Assembly: GCA_903643055.1 (NCBI GenBank)
Contig: CAHJWV010000011.1
Location: 1-7,686, forward strand
DNA from: Burkholderiales bacterium
GTDB lineage: Bacteria; Pseudomonadota; Gammaproteobacteria; Burkholderiales; Burkholderiaceae
DNA: 7,686 nt
Reading direction: 5' to 3'
A model generated the notes under the pieces. That model saw only the letters and a list, made by a program, of their open reading frames with translations, was not told where the DNA came from and searched no databases. How positions within the stretch are numbered: position 1 is the stretch's first letter; each line of letters starts with the position of its first letter. Both the position numbers and the translations under genes were made by a program. Positions 1 to 6,744 of the stretch are shown piece by piece.

Positions 1-2713
1 TCCGATCTTCGGTGAACGACGCTGCATAACCGGCCGCATGTGAGCCATAGGACGGAACTGCGGTGTACGGTGGTTCCTTGTCGAACAGGTTGCGGATGCC
101 CAGGCGCAAGGTAACGTCCTTGATCCCGGCGTAAAGGCCCGAGAGGTTCCAGCGGCTTGAGTTTTTCACCTCGTGATCTTGGTTGCCACCGACATTGGCA
201 TCCACCAACGCGGCCGATTCGGTCCAGCCCTTCACGAACACGTTCTCCAGCGTTGCGCCCCAGGCATCGCGCTGCAGATCGACACTGAAGGAATGCTGCC
301 AGCGAGGGTGCGGCTGCACGCTGCCGCCATCGCCAGCGGTTCCGGCATAGCTGGTGTAGGGGCCGTCCTTGTAGGCTTGGCGCTTGTAGGTGTCGACATA
401 GGTGCCGTTCGCGCTGACCGTCAGCTTGCCGATCGATGGCAGCGCCCAGCGCGTTGTCACGTCGAGGTCGATGCCCGAAGTGCGTAGCTTGCCGAGGTTC
501 TCGACCGGCGTGTCGATGTAGCTGATGAAGCCATCGGCGGTGCGGTGAATGCGGTTGCCGAATTTCTGCAGCAGTGCGGCATCGGTCAGGATCGCGTCAC
601 CGGTGATGACGCTGATCTGGTCTGACTTCTCGATGAACCAGTAGTCGATCGAGGTCGACAGCCACTTCACCGGCTCCAGCACGATACCGGTCGAGAACTG
701 GCGGGACTTTTCTGCCTTCAGGTTGCTGGACGAGGCATAGCGCTCGTTGAACTGGGCTTCGCAGCGGGCGTCTTTGGCAATCGGGCAAGCGGGGTCCAGC
801 AGTGAGTTGGCGGTGTTGGTCGTCGAGGCCGGGCTGTTGACATCCCACAAGGTAGGTGCGCGAAAGCCCGTGCCGGCCGAGGCGCGCAAAAGCACCTCCT
901 TCGCCGGCTGCCAGCGGATGTTGGCGCGGGGATTGAAGGTGGAGCCGAAATCGCTGTAGTGGTCGAAACGCGCAGCCAGCCCGGCTTCCCAACCCTTGGC
1001 GAACGGGATGGTGACTTCCGAGAACACCGCGAGCACGTTGCGGCTGGCTTCGGTCTCCGGCACCGAGCCTTCGCCGCCGACGTGCAGGCCCTGGCGGTAT
1101 TCGTCGTTGACCGGCTTGTCTTCGGCCTGCTCGTGGCGGAGGTCGAAGCCGAAGGCCGCAGCGAGCTGGCCGCCGGGCAGCTTCAGGAATTCGCGGCTGG
1201 CCTTGCCGTTGAGCACGGTGGTGGTGCTGGTGGATTCGCGCATCTTGCCTTCGAGCAGCGTCGATCGCAGCAGTGCGTCGCCCTCGGCATCGTTCGGGCC
1301 GAACGGGTTGATCTTGCCGGTGGCCAGCGCGGCAATGAGCCGGGGTTCGCTGATGTAGCCGTAGTAGTTCAGCGTGCCCTTGCCTTGGGCCACGGTCAGC
1401 GCGCTGTCGTAGTCCCAGCCCTGGAACGCGCCCTGCACGCCAGCCACCGCGCGCACCTGCTCATTCAGGTTGTCGTTGATGCGGTTGCCCACCGGCACGG
1501 CGCGCATCACGATTTCGGCCGAGGAGCCGGGGGCTGCTGCGGGGTAGCCCAGGCTCGCCAGCAGCGCGGCCGGGTAGTAAGGGCTGCTGACCGGGATCGA
1601 GAAACTCGGATAGGTCGCCGTTTCAGGGTTCAGGTGTCCGGCTTGTGATCCGATGGGCACCGGCGCCACGCGACCGATGTTGTGGTTGCGGGAGTACGAG
1701 CCTTCGGCGAAGAACTCGTTGTCGGAATTGAGCTTCAGCGTGAAGCGGCCGAACAGGTCGCCCTTGGTCTGGTCGGGCAGGTTGTCGAGCGTGGCCGGGT
1801 AGATGAAGCGGCAATTCAGCTGCGGCTGGCCACTCGGCGTGGGGGTGTCGCCCTGGCGCACGACGGTGGTTTGCGGATCGCAAGGTGCGAAGCGTGGATC
1901 GTTGAAGCCGTTGGTGCCGAGGTAGGCGCCAGGGCTGATGCCGAAGTCGGCAAGCCGGCCCGGGAACGGGTAGCCCGACGAGGGCGGGCTGGAGCCCGGA
2001 ATCTCTTGCACGCCACGGTTGTAGTACTTCTGGTCCGCGGCCCGGATGCGCGTGTTGTCCTGGTAATTCGCGGTGATCAGGAAGTTGTAGCCGTCGCTCG
2101 ACAGGTCGCCCTGGCCGTAGGCGAGGGTCAGGCCGCTTTCCTTGCCGCCAATGCCGGCTTCGGTGTCGCCGTAGCGCAGCGACAGCTGGCCGCTCTTGTA
2201 GTCGCGGCGGGTGATGAAGTTGATGACGCCGCCCACCGCGTCGGTGCCATAGACGGCCGAGGCGCCATCCCGCAGCACCTCGATGCGCTCCAGCGCGGCG
2301 AACGGGATGCTGTTGAGGTCGACCGAGACCGTGCCGCCGATGCTGCCAAACGGATGGTTCGCCAAACGGCGGCCATTCAACAGCACGAGCGTGGAGTTCG
2401 CGCCCAGGCCGCGCATGTTGGCGTTCGATGTGGCGTAACCGGCGCCCTGCGTCGTGTCGGACTGCAGGCCACTGCTCGCAGACACGCGCTGCAGCAGCGC
2501 TTCGACGTTGGTGGCACCGCTGCGCTCGATCTGCTCACGCGTGATCACGGTGACCGGCAAAGCCGTCTCCGACTCGACCCGGCGAATCGACGAGCCGGTG
2601 ATTTCCACCCGATCCAGTTGCTGTTGAGCCAGCGCCTGTTGCGCACTGAACAGCGCCAGCCCGCTGCTGAAAGCCAGCGTCAGTGCGCGATGAAGCCTTG
2701 TAGTTCGATGCAT
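1..2713 (-). CDS. TonB-dependent outer-membrane receptor (C-terminus cut by window edge)
   Basis: Likely imports a scarce ligand (iron chelate, cobalamin, sugar or similar) across the outer membrane using TonB-ExbBD energy; the ligand cannot be told from sequence. The frame is open for 904 codons from ATG at 2713 to the left edge with no stop, so probably only a short C-terminal strand is missing. Residues 1-29 form a signal peptide ending in ALA, followed by a TonB-box-like segment (LDRVEITG, 33-40). The plug shows NMRGLGANSTLVLLNGRR (99-116) and the hallmark RDGASAVYGTDAVGGVIN (148-165). The barrel shows LLRASAGTGFRAPTL (608-622) and a late LGIRNLFDKEPPY (871-883). There is no N-terminal signalling extension, so it is not a FecA/FpvA-type transducer. 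Cysteine pairs at 278/301 and 643/651 probably lie in extracellular loops. The start is fixed by a strong ribosome binding site. No sigma or anti-sigma gene is visible beside it. The family assignment is firm. Confidence 0.96.
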   Translation of the reverse strand, partial: MHRTTRLHRALTLAFSSGLALFSAQQALAQQQLDRVEITGSSIRRVESETALPVTVITREQIERSGATNVEALLQRVSASSGLQSDTTQGAGYATSNANMRGLGANSTLVLLNGRRLANHPFGSIGGTVSVDLNSIPFAALERIEVLRDGASAVYGTDAVGGVINFITRRDYKSGQLSLRYGDTEAGIGGKESGLTLAYGQGDLSSDGYNFLITANYQDNTRIRAADQKYYNRGVQEIPGSSPPSSGYPFPGRLADFGISPGAYLGTNGFNDPRFAPCDPQTTVVRQGDTPTPSGQPQLNCRFIYPATLDNLPDQTKGDLFGRFTLKLNSDNEFFAEGSYSRNHNIGRVAPVPIGSQAGHLNPETATYPSFSIPVSSPYYPAALLASLGYPAAAPGSSAEIVMRAVPVGNRINDNLNEQVRAVAGVQGAFQGWDYDSALTVAQGKGTLNYYGYISEPRLIAALATGKINPFGPNDAEGDALLRSTLLEGKMRESTSTTTVLNGKASREFLKLPGGQLAAAFGFDLRHEQAEDKPVNDEYRQGLHVGGEGSVPETEASRNVLAVFSEVTIPFAKGWEAGLAARFDHYSDFGSTFNPRANIRWQPAKEVLLRASAGTGFRAPTLWDVNSPASTTNTANSLLDPACPIAKDARCEAQFNERYASSSNLKAEKSRQFSTGIVLEPVKWLSTSIDYWFIEKSDQISVITGDAILTDAALLQKFGNRIHRTADGFISYIDTPVENLGKLRTSGIDLDVTTRWALPSIGKLTVSANGTYVDTYKRQAYKDGPYTSYAGTAGDGGSVQPHPRWQHSFSVDLQRDAWGATLENVFVKGWTESAALVDANVGGNQDHEVKNSSRWNLSGLYAGIKDVTLRLGIRNLFDKEPPYTAVPSYGSHAAGYAASFTEDR

Positions 2714-2725
2714 GTCGATCCTCCT
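2714..2725 (-). promoter_or_regulatory. Ribosome binding site of the TonB-dependent receptor
   Basis: On the minus strand a perfect AGGAGG (complement of 2720-2725) lies six bases before the ATG at 2713. It decides the start and also places the signal peptide correctly at the N-terminus. Confidence 0.9.
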
Positions 2726-3266
2726 CCCTCAAGGGGAATGTGATGGTTGAGAAAGTGCCCGGTGTCGTATGCGCCGTGGCGAGACCGCGGCCTGGGCCGA
2801 GATCAGGGAAAGTGATGGATTGATGAGCCGGGGCCGAAGCTGAATGGCGTCTGTACCCATGTCGCTCAAGTTGGTGGGCATGCACTGTAGGTGGCGTCAG
2901 GCTGCCGTCTCGCGCACTTGTGCATCAAAACGACAAGCAATGGACTCCGTGGACCGCCGCGGCTGCATGTGAAACCCAGGTCGGGATGCGGTCGGCGGCC
3001 ATGTTGGTTGCCGGCGTGAAAAGTCAGCAAAAGAGCTTGCCCGGAGGTCGGCCATGCGGGGATGTGAGGGACACAGAAACGGAAACGAAGCGATTCGTTG
3101 AAGGCACGGGCCGACCCAAATCAGGGACGAAGCAAGGAATGAAGCGTTGAATCTCGGCAGCAAGTACTTGTTGACGAACTCGGCGACTGAGCAAGCCACG
3201 TGCCATTCGACCGGTTGGGCCGGGTCACGTCCTACAGGCCGTCAGTCAAGGACGACGTCAGCCCCC

Positions 3267-3284
3267 GGTCTGTGACGACAGACT
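3267..3284. repeat. Small perfect inverted repeat upstream of pssA
   Basis: GTCTGT (3268-3273) and ACAGAC (3278-3283) are exact complements around a GACG tetraloop, with a possible extra G-U pair outside. It ends 57 bases before the pssA start. It could be a leader hairpin or a small operator-like palindrome, but a six-base stem can also arise by chance. No function is claimed. Confidence 0.35.
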
Positions 3285-3331
3285 TCGGCGTGCAACGGCA
3301 TAGGCTTGCCTGTCCAACCACACGTCTTTGC

Positions 3332-3336
3332 GAGGA
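3332..3336 (+). promoter_or_regulatory. Ribosome binding site of pssA
   Basis: GAGGA lies four bases before the ATG at 3341. This supports 3341 over the upstream in-frame ATG at 3200, whose extra 47 residues look non-coding and resemble no part of the family. Confidence 0.65.
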
Positions 3337-3340
3337 CCGC

Positions 3341-3997
3341 ATGTTGAATGACACCGTGGACGAAGCCCAGCCTGCGCGGCCGGCTCCGCACCATTTCTCG
3401 ATGATCCGGGGCTTTCACCTGGCTGACTTCTTCACGCTGGGGAATGCGGCGAGTGGCATGGCCGCAGTGCTGTTGGCCATGGCCTATATGGGCGACCCGT
3501 CACTGCGGCTTTTTTATGCGGCCGCTGCACTCGCGCCGTTGGCCTTGCTGTTCGACGTGCTCGACGGGCGCGTGGCCCGCTGGCGCAGCACGCAGTCAGC
3601 GCTGGGGCGCGAACTCGATTCGCTGGCCGACATCGTATCGTTCGGCGTGGCCCCGGCCGCGCTGGGTTATGCCGCCGGCTTGAATGGCGGGTGGGACGTG
3701 GTGATGTTGGTCTACTTCATCTGCTGCGGCGTCTCTCGCCTGGCCCGATATAACGTGACGGCCGAGAGCTTGTCTGCCGGCAGCAACAAGGTGGCCTACT
3801 TCGAAGGCACGCCGATTCCGACCAGCGTGCTGCTGACCGCGGTGCTGGCCGTGGCGGCATCACAAGGCGCGTTGGGCGACGCGATGTGGGGTGGCGTGCG
3901 GATGATCGGCCCCTGGGCGATCCACCCAATGGCACTGCTGTACGTGTTGTCGGGCACGATGATGATCAGCAAGACACTGCACATTCCGAAGCTGTGA
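3341..3997 (+). CDS. pssA: Phosphatidylserine synthase, CDP-alcohol phosphatidyltransferase family
   Basis: Predicted to join CDP-diacylglycerol and L-serine to give phosphatidylserine and CMP, the first step towards phosphatidylethanolamine, in the inner membrane. The 218-residue protein carries the complete CDP-alcohol phosphatidyltransferase motif: D72, D75-G76, A79-R80, then eight residues to G89, D93 and D97. The ELDSLADIVSFGVAP block and the later ARYNVT and YFEGTPIPT segments are typical of serine-using members rather than phosphatidylglycerophosphate synthases. Hydrophobic helices lie at roughly 29-50, 55-74, 98-114, 118-134, 160-176 and 192-210. The C-terminus MISKTLHIPKL resembles fungal Cho1-type enzymes as I remember them. 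It lacks the positively charged N-terminal extension I associate with the usual Burkholderiales PssA, so it may be a second, divergent copy. It stands alone on its strand, with mgsA convergent downstream. Substrate is inferred from motif subtype; a relative using another alcohol is possible. Confidence 0.88.
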   Translation: MLNDTVDEAQPARPAPHHFSMIRGFHLADFFTLGNAASGMAAVLLAMAYMGDPSLRLFYAAAALAPLALLFDVLDGRVARWRSTQSALGRELDSLADIVSFGVAPAALGYAAGLNGGWDVVMLVYFICCGVSRLARYNVTAESLSAGSNKVAYFEGTPIPTSVLLTAVLAVAASQGALGDAMWGGVRMIGPWAIHPMALLYVLSGTMMISKTLHIPKL

Positions 3998-4003
3998 TCC
4001 GGA

Positions 4004-4038
4004 AGGCCCCGCGGTGGCAGAACGCTGCGACGGGGCTT
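4004..4038 (+). terminator. Hairpin after pssA, possible terminator
   Basis: GCCCCG (4006-4011) pairs with CGGGGC (4031-4036), extendable by one G-U and one A-T pair. Inside it GCAG (4017-4020) pairs with CTGC (4025-4028) around AACG. It begins a few bases after the pssA stop. No T-run follows, so if it stops transcription it is not a textbook intrinsic terminator. Confidence 0.42.
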
Positions 4039-4099
4039 GGCGCAAGGACGAGCTAAGGACGGGCTCAGGGCCTCAAGTCAGCCTTGCGCGCAGCGACCC

Positions 4100-4122
4100 A
4101 GCTTCAACTTCACGTTGAAGCT
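4100..4122. terminator. Perfect 9-bp hairpin between convergent pssA and mgsA
   Basis: AGCTTCAAC (4100-4108) and GTTGAAGCT (4114-4122) are exact complements around the five-base loop TTCAC. It lies 20 bases past the mgsA stop and about 100 bases past the pssA stop, the usual position of a shared bidirectional terminator. Neither flank has a clear T-run, so the function is inferred from position and stem quality only. Confidence 0.5.
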
Positions 4123-4142
4123 TGCGCTTTGGCTGGCCTTGT

Positions 4143-4538
4143 TCAAGGCGTGCCGCGGACGCGCTGCAGTTCTTGTACGTGGCTGAGCAGGATGCGTGCG
4201 GTCGACAGGTTGGTGGCGCAAGGCACATCGTGCACGTCACAGGCTCGAACCAACGCGTTGATGTCGGGCTCGTGCGGCTGGGCCGTCATCGGGTCACGCA
4301 GAAAGATCACAACGTCAATCAGCCGCTGTGACAAGCGCGCGCCAATCTGCAGATCACCGCCGAACGGGCCGCTCAGCAATCGCTCAATCGGCAAACCAAC
4401 CTCGTTTTGCAGCCTCCCGCCGGTGGTGCCGGTGGCGCACAGGATGCAGTCCTGGAGCACGGGGGCGAACTCTCGCGCGAGCAAGACCATGTCGTCTTTT
4501 TTCTTGTCGTGGGCGATCAGCGCGATGCGAGGCGTCAT
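4143..4538 (-). CDS. mgsA: Methylglyoxal synthase
   Basis: Converts dihydroxyacetone phosphate to methylglyoxal and phosphate (EC 4.2.3.3) in the cytoplasm. This glycolytic bypass relieves sugar-phosphate build-up. The 131-residue protein aligns with the E. coli enzyme at a constant offset of nine residues: H10-D11 (E. coli H19-D20), K14 (K23), the phosphate loop TGTTGG at 36-41 (T45-T48), SGPFGGD with catalytic D62 (D71), D82 (D91), H89 (H98) and D92 (D101). All expected active-site residues are present. I chose the ATG at 4538 because the product then starts [11 protein letters not shown], right at the conserved first strand. An in-frame TTG at 4601 would add 21 unconserved residues. The ribosome binding site is weak (GGAA, five bases before ATG). 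It lies 106 bases after the cyclase gene on the same strand and is convergent with pssA. Confidence 0.95.
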   Translation of the reverse strand: MTPRIALIAHDKKKDDMVLLAREFAPVLQDCILCATGTTGGRLQNEVGLPIERLLSGPFGGDLQIGARLSQRLIDVVIFLRDPMTAQPHEPDINALVRACDVHDVPCATNLSTARILLSHVQELQRVRGTP

Positions 4539-4604
4539 GTGAATTCCAGGGGCAGGCACAAAAAGAGCCGAGGAGCAGAAACCATCGACCACGGCAGGCA
4601 AGGT

Positions 4605-4630
4605 CCTGGATCGTAGGCCACAAATCCAGG
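4605..4630. repeat. Inverted repeat between the cyclase gene and mgsA
   Basis: CCTGGAT (4605-4611) and ATCCAGG (4624-4630) are exact complements around a 12-base loop, with two further wobble pairs possible outside. It begins 14 bases past the cyclase stop and ends 66 bases upstream of the mgsA start. It could be a weak terminator for the cyclase transcript or part of the mgsA leader. There is no T-run on the minus strand. Confidence 0.4.
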
Positions 4631-4644
4631 GTGACGATCGCAGG

Positions 4645-6624
4645 TCAGGGCGCCTGCATTGCGGGCCTGAGCCCTTCGCTGGCGTGGTGCGGGGACGAGA
4701 CGGCTTCGCTCACGGCCGCTTCGGTGCGCGCTTGCAGATCGACCGCATGCGCTCGCACGCGGTTGCGCCCGGCACCCTTGGCGGCATAGAGCGCCTCATC
4801 GGCCCGCCGCAGCAAGGTGCTGACGGTGTCGTTCGGCTGCGCCAGTGTCACGCCAATGCTGATCGTCACGCAGCGCCCTGGCGTCCAGCGCGAGACGTCG
4901 ATCTGTTCGACGCCGGCGCGCAGCCGCTCGGCCACTGCCGTGGCCTGATCGAGGCTCGCGCCCGGCAGCACCGCAACGAACTCCTCACCACCGAAGCGGG
5001 CCAGGCAGAGAGGCGCCTCTTCGGCCAAGCGGTTCTCGCCCAGGCTGCGAACGACCTGGCCGACACCGCGAAGAATCTGATCACCGACCAGGTGACCATG
5101 GGTGTCGTTGATCGCCTTGAAGAGGTCGATGTCACCAATGAGCAGTGCGCACGATGGATGCGCCCGCCCCAGTTGCACTTCGATCTCGGCCAGTGCAGCG
5201 CGGCGATTGGGCAGCTGCGTCAGTTCGTCGGTCATCGCGAGCTTGCGCATCGCAGAACTGGTGCGGCGGTGGCGCACCAGCAGCGTGGCCAGCACTGCGA
5301 CCAGCGCAATGGCCAGCGCAATGGCCAGCGTCAGCCAGCGGCTCGCCAGGCGCTGTTGCTCCAGCGCGCGCTCGGCCGCGGCCTGGGCTTGTTGCGACAG
5401 CCGCAGCTCGCGGTTGCGCGCAGCCTTGTCGTAATCGAAGCGTTGGGTGGCAAAGCGTTCGTCGAGCTGCAGTTGCAGCAGCTTGTCGGAGTCGGCCTTG
5501 AACAGCTGATGCTGCTCCAGCGCACCGCGCCAGTCAGTGGCGTCGGCCAATGTCAGTGCGAGTTCGTTGTGGATCGCAGCGGTTTCGCTGAGCGACTCGG
5601 CTTGGCGAAACACATCGAGTGCGGCCTTCAGGGCCACCGCGCTGTCTTCGGGCCGATGCAGCAGCCGCAGCGCGATGCCCCGCTGCTGCTGGACTTGCGC
5701 ATGCAGCCGCGCATCCGGCACCGCAGTTTTCATTTGGTCGACCTGATCGAGCAACTGCAATGCGGCGGCCGGTGCGCCGCGCGCGTTCTGCACGCTGGCA
5801 AGGCCCCGAAGCGAGTAGGCGTGGCCGCGGTCGAAGTTCAGGTCTCCGCTGAGCTTGCGTACCTTTTCGAATGCGGCCTGGGCGGCATCCCAGTCTTTGA
5901 GGTTTTCGAGTGCGCGGCCGAGGTTGTATTGGGTGATCACCTGTTCGCGCAGCAGGCCGGCCGCCACCTCGGCCTTCAGCGTGGCTTCGTAATGGCTGCG
6001 TGCCTGAGCGAAATCGCCCATGCGGTTGTAGAGGATGGCAATGCCGTTGCCTGCGGTCAACGCATGGTTGGGCATGCTGAGCTGTTCATACAGCGCCTGG
6101 GCCTGCTTGAGGTCGATCAGGCCGTGCGTCAGCTCGCCGCGCATGCCCCTCAGGTACCCGCGCTTGTACAGGGCATCGGCCGTCATCTCGGGATCGTGCT
6201 CGCGCTCGGCCAGCCGCGCGGCGCGATCGAAATGGTCGAATGCCTGCCGGTTGTCGCCGGTGTTTTCGAACAGGTCGCCTTCGCAGCTGATCAGCCCGGC
6301 CTCCAGGCCGCGCCGCTTCAGCTGCGGCAGCAGCGTGCGGGCCGTGGCGATCTGCTGCCGCGCGATCTCGGGCGAGCGCTCGGCGTGGTAGTCGCAGAGC
6401 AGCAAATGGGCACGCATCTGCAGATCGGTATCGGGCCGCGTGGCCAGCACCTGCAATGCCTGCTCGGCGTATTGCCGGCTGCGCTCCGGGTCGATCTTGA
6501 TCTGTACCTGGCTGGCGTCCACCAGCGCCCGGGCATCGCCGTTTGGCGCGCTTGCCCCATGCGTCAGCAAGGGCCACAGCAGGATCAGATGGCGTACGAA
6601 CTTTGGCAGCACGGCGGGGGGCAC
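4645..6624 (-). CDS. Membrane-anchored TPR-GGDEF diguanylate cyclase
   Basis: Predicted to make c-di-GMP from two GTP at the cytoplasmic face of the inner membrane, under control of a periplasmic sensor. Layout of the 659 residues: signal sequence or N-terminal anchor (about 8-26); TPR-like helical pairs (about 45-375) with repeated A-x-Y/F-x-A patterns such as [17 protein letters not shown]; a charged coiled-coil linker (380-428); one transmembrane helix (430-450); GGDEF domain (455-625). The cyclase core looks intact: [13 protein letters not shown] (464-476), GDID-x-FKAIND (497-507), GHLVGD (510-515), GGEEF (545-549) and the late [14 protein letters not shown] (609-622). The RxxD inhibitory site five residues before GGEEF is absent (EAPL instead). 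The start is GTG at 6624, the only start codon after an in-frame TGA near 6666, but no Shine-Dalgarno precedes it, so it could begin a few codons further in (GTG, codon 5). The ligand is unknown. The acyltransferase gene lies 110 bases upstream. Confidence 0.93.
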   Translation of the reverse strand: MPPAVLPKFVRHLILLWPLLTHGASAPNGDARALVDASQVQIKIDPERSRQYAEQALQVLATRPDTDLQMRAHLLLCDYHAERSPEIARQQIATARTLLPQLKRRGLEAGLISCEGDLFENTGDNRQAFDHFDRAARLAEREHDPEMTADALYKRGYLRGMRGELTHGLIDLKQAQALYEQLSMPNHALTAGNGIAILYNRMGDFAQARSHYEATLKAEVAAGLLREQVITQYNLGRALENLKDWDAAQAAFEKVRKLSGDLNFDRGHAYSLRGLASVQNARGAPAAALQLLDQVDQMKTAVPDARLHAQVQQQRGIALRLLHRPEDSAVALKAALDVFRQAESLSETAAIHNELALTLADATDWRGALEQHQLFKADSDKLLQLQLDERFATQRFDYDKAARNRELRLSQQAQAAAERALEQQRLASRWLTLAIALAIALVAVLATLLVRHRRTSSAMRKLAMTDELTQLPNRRAALAEIEVQLGRAHPSCALLIGDIDLFKAINDTHGHLVGDQILRGVGQVVRSLGENRLAEEAPLCLARFGGEEFVAVLPGASLDQATAVAERLRAGVEQIDVSRWTPGRCVTISIGVTLAQPNDTVSTLLRRADEALYAAKGAGRNRVRAHAVDLQARTEAAVSEAVSSPHHASEGLRPAMQAP

Positions 6625-6674
6625 GGAGCTGGAATGCCGATCATTGTCACTGCGAGTTCGGCTTCACGCATTTT

Positions 6675-6696
6675 CGGGGTGACGAAAGGCACCCCG
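6675..6696. repeat. Inverted repeat upstream of the diguanylate cyclase
   Basis: CGGGGTG (6675-6681) and CACCCCG (6690-6696) are exact complements around an eight-base loop. It lies 50 to 72 bases upstream of the cyclase start, in the likely leader or promoter region, and next to a second hairpin at 6702-6744. On the plus strand it is preceded by TTTT. Possible roles are a terminator remnant, a leader hairpin or an operator; the sequence does not decide. Confidence 0.4.
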
Positions 6697-6701
6697 TTGT
6701 T

Positions 6702-6744
6702 GCCGCCGGTGAACGCCCGTCGGGACGGGCAAGATCACGGCGGC
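6702..6744 (-). terminator. Nested hairpin overlapping the acyltransferase stop codon
   Basis: The inner stem GCCCGT (6715-6720) pairs with ACGGGC (6725-6730) around CGGG. An outer stem pairs GCCGCC (6702-6707) plus GTGA (6709-6712) with TCAC plus GGCGGC (6735-6744), with one bulged G. The outer arm contains the stop codon of the acyltransferase gene (6735-6737). The long GC-rich stem right at the end of a gene suggests a transcript end or 3' stabilising structure. No T-run follows, so intrinsic termination is uncertain. Confidence 0.5.

Larger units (their letters stand above)
2714..3340. other. Divergent intergenic region, no gene recognised
   Basis: These 627 bases separate the receptor (leftward) from pssA (rightward) and must hold the promoters of both. 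Open frames of 60-116 codons exist on both strands, but they overlap one another, lack good ribosome binding sites and resemble no family I know, so I do not call them. I found no convincing -35/-10 pair, no Fur box and no riboswitch fold that I recognise. Apart from the receptor's ribosome binding site and a small hairpin near 3275, I see nothing definite. A small RNA, a degraded gene or a long 5' leader would all be compatible with the stretch. Confidence 0.6.

Noticed and set aside
1682..2743. A 353-codon open frame on the plus strand, antisense to the TonB-dependent receptor
   Set aside because: The minus-strand frame carries unmistakable receptor motifs throughout; this is an antisense shadow of biased codon use.
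2897..3206. Overlapping small frames of 60-100 codons in the intergenic region, on both strands
   Set aside because: They overlap each other, lack good ribosome binding sites, show no consistent codon bias and match no family I recognise.
3200..3340. N-terminal extension of PssA from an upstream in-frame ATG
   Set aside because: The 47 extra residues look non-coding, the family does not need them, and GAGGA lies before the ATG at 3341.
3341..4538. pssA and mgsA as one functional system
   Set aside because: They are convergent, are separated by hairpins, and belong to unrelated pathways; nothing in the sequence links them.
4539..4601. Longer MgsA starting at TTG 4601
   Set aside because: The added 21 residues do not resemble the E. 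coli N-terminus, and the conserved fold begins right after the ATG at 4538.
5301..5328. Short tandem repeat of a 12-base unit (AGCGCAATGGCC)
   Set aside because: It lies inside the cyclase gene and encodes the alternating Leu-Ala-Ile of its transmembrane helix, so protein composition explains it.
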